Assembly (NCBI GenBank): GCA_012270805.1
Contig: JAAXHR010000264.1
Span: 1-8,482, forward strand
DNA: 8,482 bases
Origin: Dehalococcoidia bacterium
Lineage (GTDB): Bacteria; Chloroflexota; Dehalococcoidia; Lucifugimonadales; Lucifugimonadaceae
Reading direction: 5' to 3'
Below the pieces are notes generated by a model. It had not been told where the DNA came from and searched no databases. It worked only from the letters and a program-made list of their open reading frames with translations. Position numbers and translations under genes: made by a program. Positions 6,540 through 8,482 of the stretch are shown one piece after another (positions within the stretch are counted from its first letter, which is position 1; each line of letters starts with the position of its first letter).

Positions 6540-6787
6540 TAATGAAGTCCTTCACGTCGAACTTCGAGGATTTCTTCCAGCGACATCCCCACATGCTTCC
6601 ATGTCGCACGTCGTTTCAGAAACCGCTGAACAGCGGCTTCGCGTTCAGCGCGTTCTTGCTCGACTGCAGGTACTAGGTGCGCGATTTTCTTGCCGTGCCG
6701 AGTTATGACTACGGTTTCGCCGCGCTCTACAGTGCGTAAGAGTTCGGCTAATCGAGCTTTGGCTTCGGTGGCTTGGACTTGGATCAT
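6539..6787 (-). CDS. Phd/YefM-family antitoxin
   Basis: An 82-aa protein beginning MIQVQATEAKARLAELLRTV, followed by ERGETVVITRHGKKIAHLVP. This is the N-terminal DNA-binding and dimer fold of Phd/YefM antitoxins, with the typical GE.V.ITR.GK....LVP pattern. The charged C-terminal half (about 42-82, ending SLEEILEVRREGLH) is where such proteins wrap the toxin. The stop codon TAG shares one base with the toxin start. By family precedent the antitoxin neutralises the PIN toxin and, alone or in complex with it, represses the pair's promoter. The pairing of a Phd/YefM-like antitoxin with a PIN toxin is common. A weak AGAAG lies 7 nt before the ATG. The gene follows zwf on the same strand after 77 bp. 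Confidence 0.9.
   Translation of the reverse strand: MIQVQATEAKARLAELLRTVERGETVVITRHGKKIAHLVPAVEQERAEREAAVQRFLKRRATWKHVGMSLEEILEVRREGLH
6548..6553 (-). promoter_or_regulatory. Ribosome binding site for the PIN toxin (GAAGGA)
   Basis: GAAGGA on the minus strand lies inside the last codons of the antitoxin gene, 8 nt before the GTG at 6539. It supports the GTG as the real start and shows that the toxin has its own ribosome entry as well as the stop/start overlap. Confidence 0.65.
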
Positions 6788-6864
6788 GTTCGTGCTTCTA
6801 ACCAGTTATTTTAACCGTACAGAAAATCTTATTCTAGTTCACCGTCTCGGCGAGATTAGTAGCC
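6788..6864 (-). promoter_or_regulatory. Intergenic region with a possible toxin-antitoxin promoter
   Basis: This 77-bp AT-rich gap lies between the zwf stop and the antitoxin start. On the minus strand TAAAAT (plus positions 6808-6813) sits 20 nt before the antitoxin ATG and could be a -10 box, but no convincing -35 lies 16-18 bp upstream. A short hyphenated palindrome, TCTCG-G-CGAGA (6845-6855), could be an operator. The pair could be autoregulated from here or read through from zwf; the sequence alone does not decide. Confidence 0.25.
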
Positions 6865-8304
6865 TCATGGATTCGACCAGTAGCGGTTGGGTGCTATGAA
6901 CTGATCCGCGGCGTTGGGGCCCCAAGTGCCGCGTTCGTAGGGATAGAGCTGAGCGGCTAACTCCGTCTCCCACGCTTCGATGTACGGGTCAACGACACCC
7001 CACGAGAGTTCGATTTCGTCGGAGCGGGTGAAGAGCGACGCATCGCCAGCAATGGCGTCGAGCAGCAGACGTTCATACGCGTCGCGCATCCCCATAGGGA
7101 ACTTGTATTCGAGTTCTTGGGCTTCTGCTCGGAGTCGCGCTCCGGGCTTCTTGTTGTCTATCGTCAGACGTATGGATTCGTTGGGTTGGATGACGATTCG
7201 AAGCATGTTTGGGACTAGCCCCGATGCGTCTTCGTCGTCGAAGATGCGGTGCGGTGGTTCGCGGAACTGGATGGCGACTTCGGTGTATTTCTGACGTAGA
7301 GCTTTGCCGGAACGGAGGTAGAACGGCACGCCTTGCCAACGCCAGTTGTCGATGAAGAGTCGCAGCGCGGCGTAGGTCGCGGTCGACGATGCTTGGGACA
7401 CGCCATCGAGCTGACGGTAGCCGCGGTACTGGCCTCGGACCGAGTTGGTAGCGGCCCGCTCAGGAGACGGTTTGCGTATAGCGCTGAGCACCTTCGCCTT
7501 TTCATCGCGGAGTGAATCGGCGTGGTTCGTGGCTGGCGGTTCCATCGCCGCCAACGCCAGCAGTTGCAGGAGGTGGCTTTGGAACATGTCGCGAAGTACG
7601 CCGGAATGCTCGTAGTAAGCAGCGCGATCGCCGACCTCGAGGTCTTCAAGCACGGAGATCTGGACGTGGTCGATGTAGTTACGGTTCCACAGCGGTTCGA
7701 AGATGGTGTTGCCGAACCGGAACACGATCAGGTTCTGAACCGTGTCTTTGCCGAGATAGTGGTCGATTCGGAACAGCTGGTGCTCGTTCGCCCGGGCGTG
7801 GATTGCCTCATTCAGCAGCCGCGCCGATTTCAGGTTGGTGCCGAACGGTTTTTCGACCACCAATCGTCGGACTCCGCCACTTTCGTCCAGCATGCCGGCA
7901 TCACCCAAGGCGTTGATGGTGCCTTCGTAGAGCGTAGGAGAGAGTGCCAAGTAGTAGAGGCGGTCGTCTTTCGTTTCGCCGTTGGAGTCGGCGCGGATGA
8001 AATCGTCGAGCCGCTTCAGAGATGTGACATCGTTAGAAGACCCTCGGAAATATCTGACTTGTTTGGCGAAATCTAACCAGCTTTGCGCGTCTGAAGAATA
8101 GTCGTCGGTTGAAACCTCGAACAAGAGTCGCCGATAGGATTCATCGTTCATTTCCGAGCGTGCAAACGCGATGAAACGGCAGCGTTCAGGCAGTGCTCCG
8201 ATGGCGTGCAGGTGGAAAAGCGCGGGCGCGAGTTTGCGTTGCGTCAGATCCCCAGACGCGCCGAAGATGATGATCGTGAACTGTCTTGCTTCGCTATCCG
8301 CCAT
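6865..8304 (-). CDS. zwf: Glucose-6-phosphate 1-dehydrogenase
   Basis: A 479-aa protein, within the usual bacterial range. It oxidises glucose-6-phosphate to 6-phosphogluconolactone with reduction of NADP+ (or NAD+), the first step of the oxidative pentose-phosphate pathway, in the cytoplasm. The N-terminal dinucleotide fold shows IIFGASGDLTQRKLAPAL (12-29). EKPFGTN (151-157) is the conserved Lys-Pro site, and RIDHYLGK (179-186) is the substrate-binding signature. The catalytic histidine is H244 in RDMFQSHLLQLL, where most family members have QNHLLQ (Asn to Ser). The C-terminal substrate and dimer part includes VPFYLRSGKAL (326-336) and DAYERLLLDAI (408-418). The ATG at 8304 lies inside the end of the upstream 6-phosphogluconate dehydrogenase frame (11-nt overlap), so both are almost certainly one operon. 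No strong Shine-Dalgarno is seen, which fits translational coupling. Identity is secure; cofactor preference is not determined. Confidence 0.97.
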   Translation of the reverse strand: MADSEARQFTIIIFGASGDLTQRKLAPALFHLHAIGALPERCRFIAFARSEMNDESYRRLLFEVSTDDYSSDAQSWLDFAKQVRYFRGSSNDVTSLKRLDDFIRADSNGETKDDRLYYLALSPTLYEGTINALGDAGMLDESGGVRRLVVEKPFGTNLKSARLLNEAIHARANEHQLFRIDHYLGKDTVQNLIVFRFGNTIFEPLWNRNYIDHVQISVLEDLEVGDRAAYYEHSGVLRDMFQSHLLQLLALAAMEPPATNHADSLRDEKAKVLSAIRKPSPERAATNSVRGQYRGYRQLDGVSQASSTATYAALRLFIDNWRWQGVPFYLRSGKALRQKYTEVAIQFREPPHRIFDDEDASGLVPNMLRIVIQPNESIRLTIDNKKPGARLRAEAQELEYKFPMGMRDAYERLLLDAIAGDASLFTRSDEIELSWGVVDPYIEAWETELAAQLYPYERGTWGPNAADQFIAPNRYWSNP

Positions 8305-8482
8305 CCGAACGTCTGACGCTGTGACCGCCGAACGCGTTGCGCATTGCGGCTAACGCGCGTCCTCCGATTGGATTGTCTTGCCGCGAGCGGAAACGCATTT
8401 GCAAAGCCGCCGTGATCACTGGAGCAGGCACCGCTAACTCGACAGAGGCATCGACGGTCCAACGTCCCTCGCCGGAGTCCTC
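8294..8482 (-). CDS. gnd: 6-phosphogluconate dehydrogenase, C-terminal end (5' part outside window)
   Basis: The last 62 codons of a gene entering from the right edge, ending with TAG at 8294-8296. The peptide runs EDSGEGRWTVDASVELAVPA, then PVITAALQMRFRSRQ, and ends with AAMRNAFGGH. This is the characteristic C-terminal helical segment of decarboxylating 6-phosphogluconate dehydrogenase, where GEGRW and the MR..FGGH tail are hallmarks, most like the shorter GntZ/YqeC-type (often NAD-dependent) form. The enzyme converts 6-phosphogluconate to ribulose-5-phosphate and CO2. Its stop lies 11 nt inside zwf, so two steps of the oxidative pentose-phosphate branch are encoded together. The short-form assignment is inference from the tail alone. 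Confidence 0.9.
   Translation of the reverse strand, partial: EDSGEGRWTVDASVELAVPAPVITAALQMRFRSRQDNPIGGRALAAMRNAFGGHSVRRSDGG

Noticed and set aside
6845..6855. Palindrome TCTCG-G-CGAGA just after zwf, considered as a terminator
   Set aside because: The stem would be only 4 bp with a 3-nt loop, and no T-run follows on the minus strand; it is at most a weak operator candidate.
7522..8076. A 184-codon plus-strand frame opposite zwf
   Set aside because: It is a shadow of zwf in GC-biased sequence, with no recognisable domain; zwf motifs are all on the other strand.

Overview
The window is a bacterial chromosomal segment with dense coding and short intergenic gaps. Three things suggest the Chloroflexota (Dehalococcoidia or SAR202-like), though this is inference and no marker gene is present. 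They are a Thr/Pro-rich 'TPTPxPT' stalk behind a lipoprotein signal, copies of the dispersed repeat whose translation reads CHSERSEESQ, and a stand-alone amidohydrolase of the imidazolonepropionase-like type.

Layout, left to right. (1) Positions 1-1289, minus strand: a metal-dependent amidohydrolase with all expected metal ligands, open to the left edge. Its last residues and stop codon lie outside the window. (2) Positions 1290-1579: a 290-bp divergent intergenic region. It holds a candidate leaderless promoter for the amidohydrolase, three copies of a 27-bp dispersed repeat (two direct, one inverted) and a perfect 10-bp inverted repeat. (3) Positions 1580-6100, plus strand: a giant 1506-aa predicted lipoprotein. 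It combines a Thr/Pro stalk, three capped blocks of plant-type leucine-rich repeats (LRRs), one long block of internalin/SDS22-type LRRs, and a C-terminal domain with an HELMH zinc-peptidase motif. This is the most unusual object in the window. (4) Positions 6135-6787, minus strand: a type II toxin-antitoxin pair, a Phd/YefM-like antitoxin followed by a PIN (VapC-like) toxin, coupled by a TAGTG junction. (5) Positions 6865-8482, minus strand: zwf (glucose-6-phosphate dehydrogenase), preceded by the 3' end of a 6-phosphogluconate dehydrogenase gene that overlaps it by 11 nt. Together they form an oxidative pentose-phosphate operon reading leftward.

The zwf/gnd pair is housekeeping metabolism supplying NADPH and ribulose-5-phosphate. 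The toxin-antitoxin pair sits directly downstream on the same strand and is probably separately transcribed. The LRR lipoprotein converges on the toxin gene with a 34-bp gap and diverges from the amidohydrolase. Nothing ties it functionally to its neighbours, so it looks like an independent surface-protein gene. By eye it is more AT-rich than the flanking genes.
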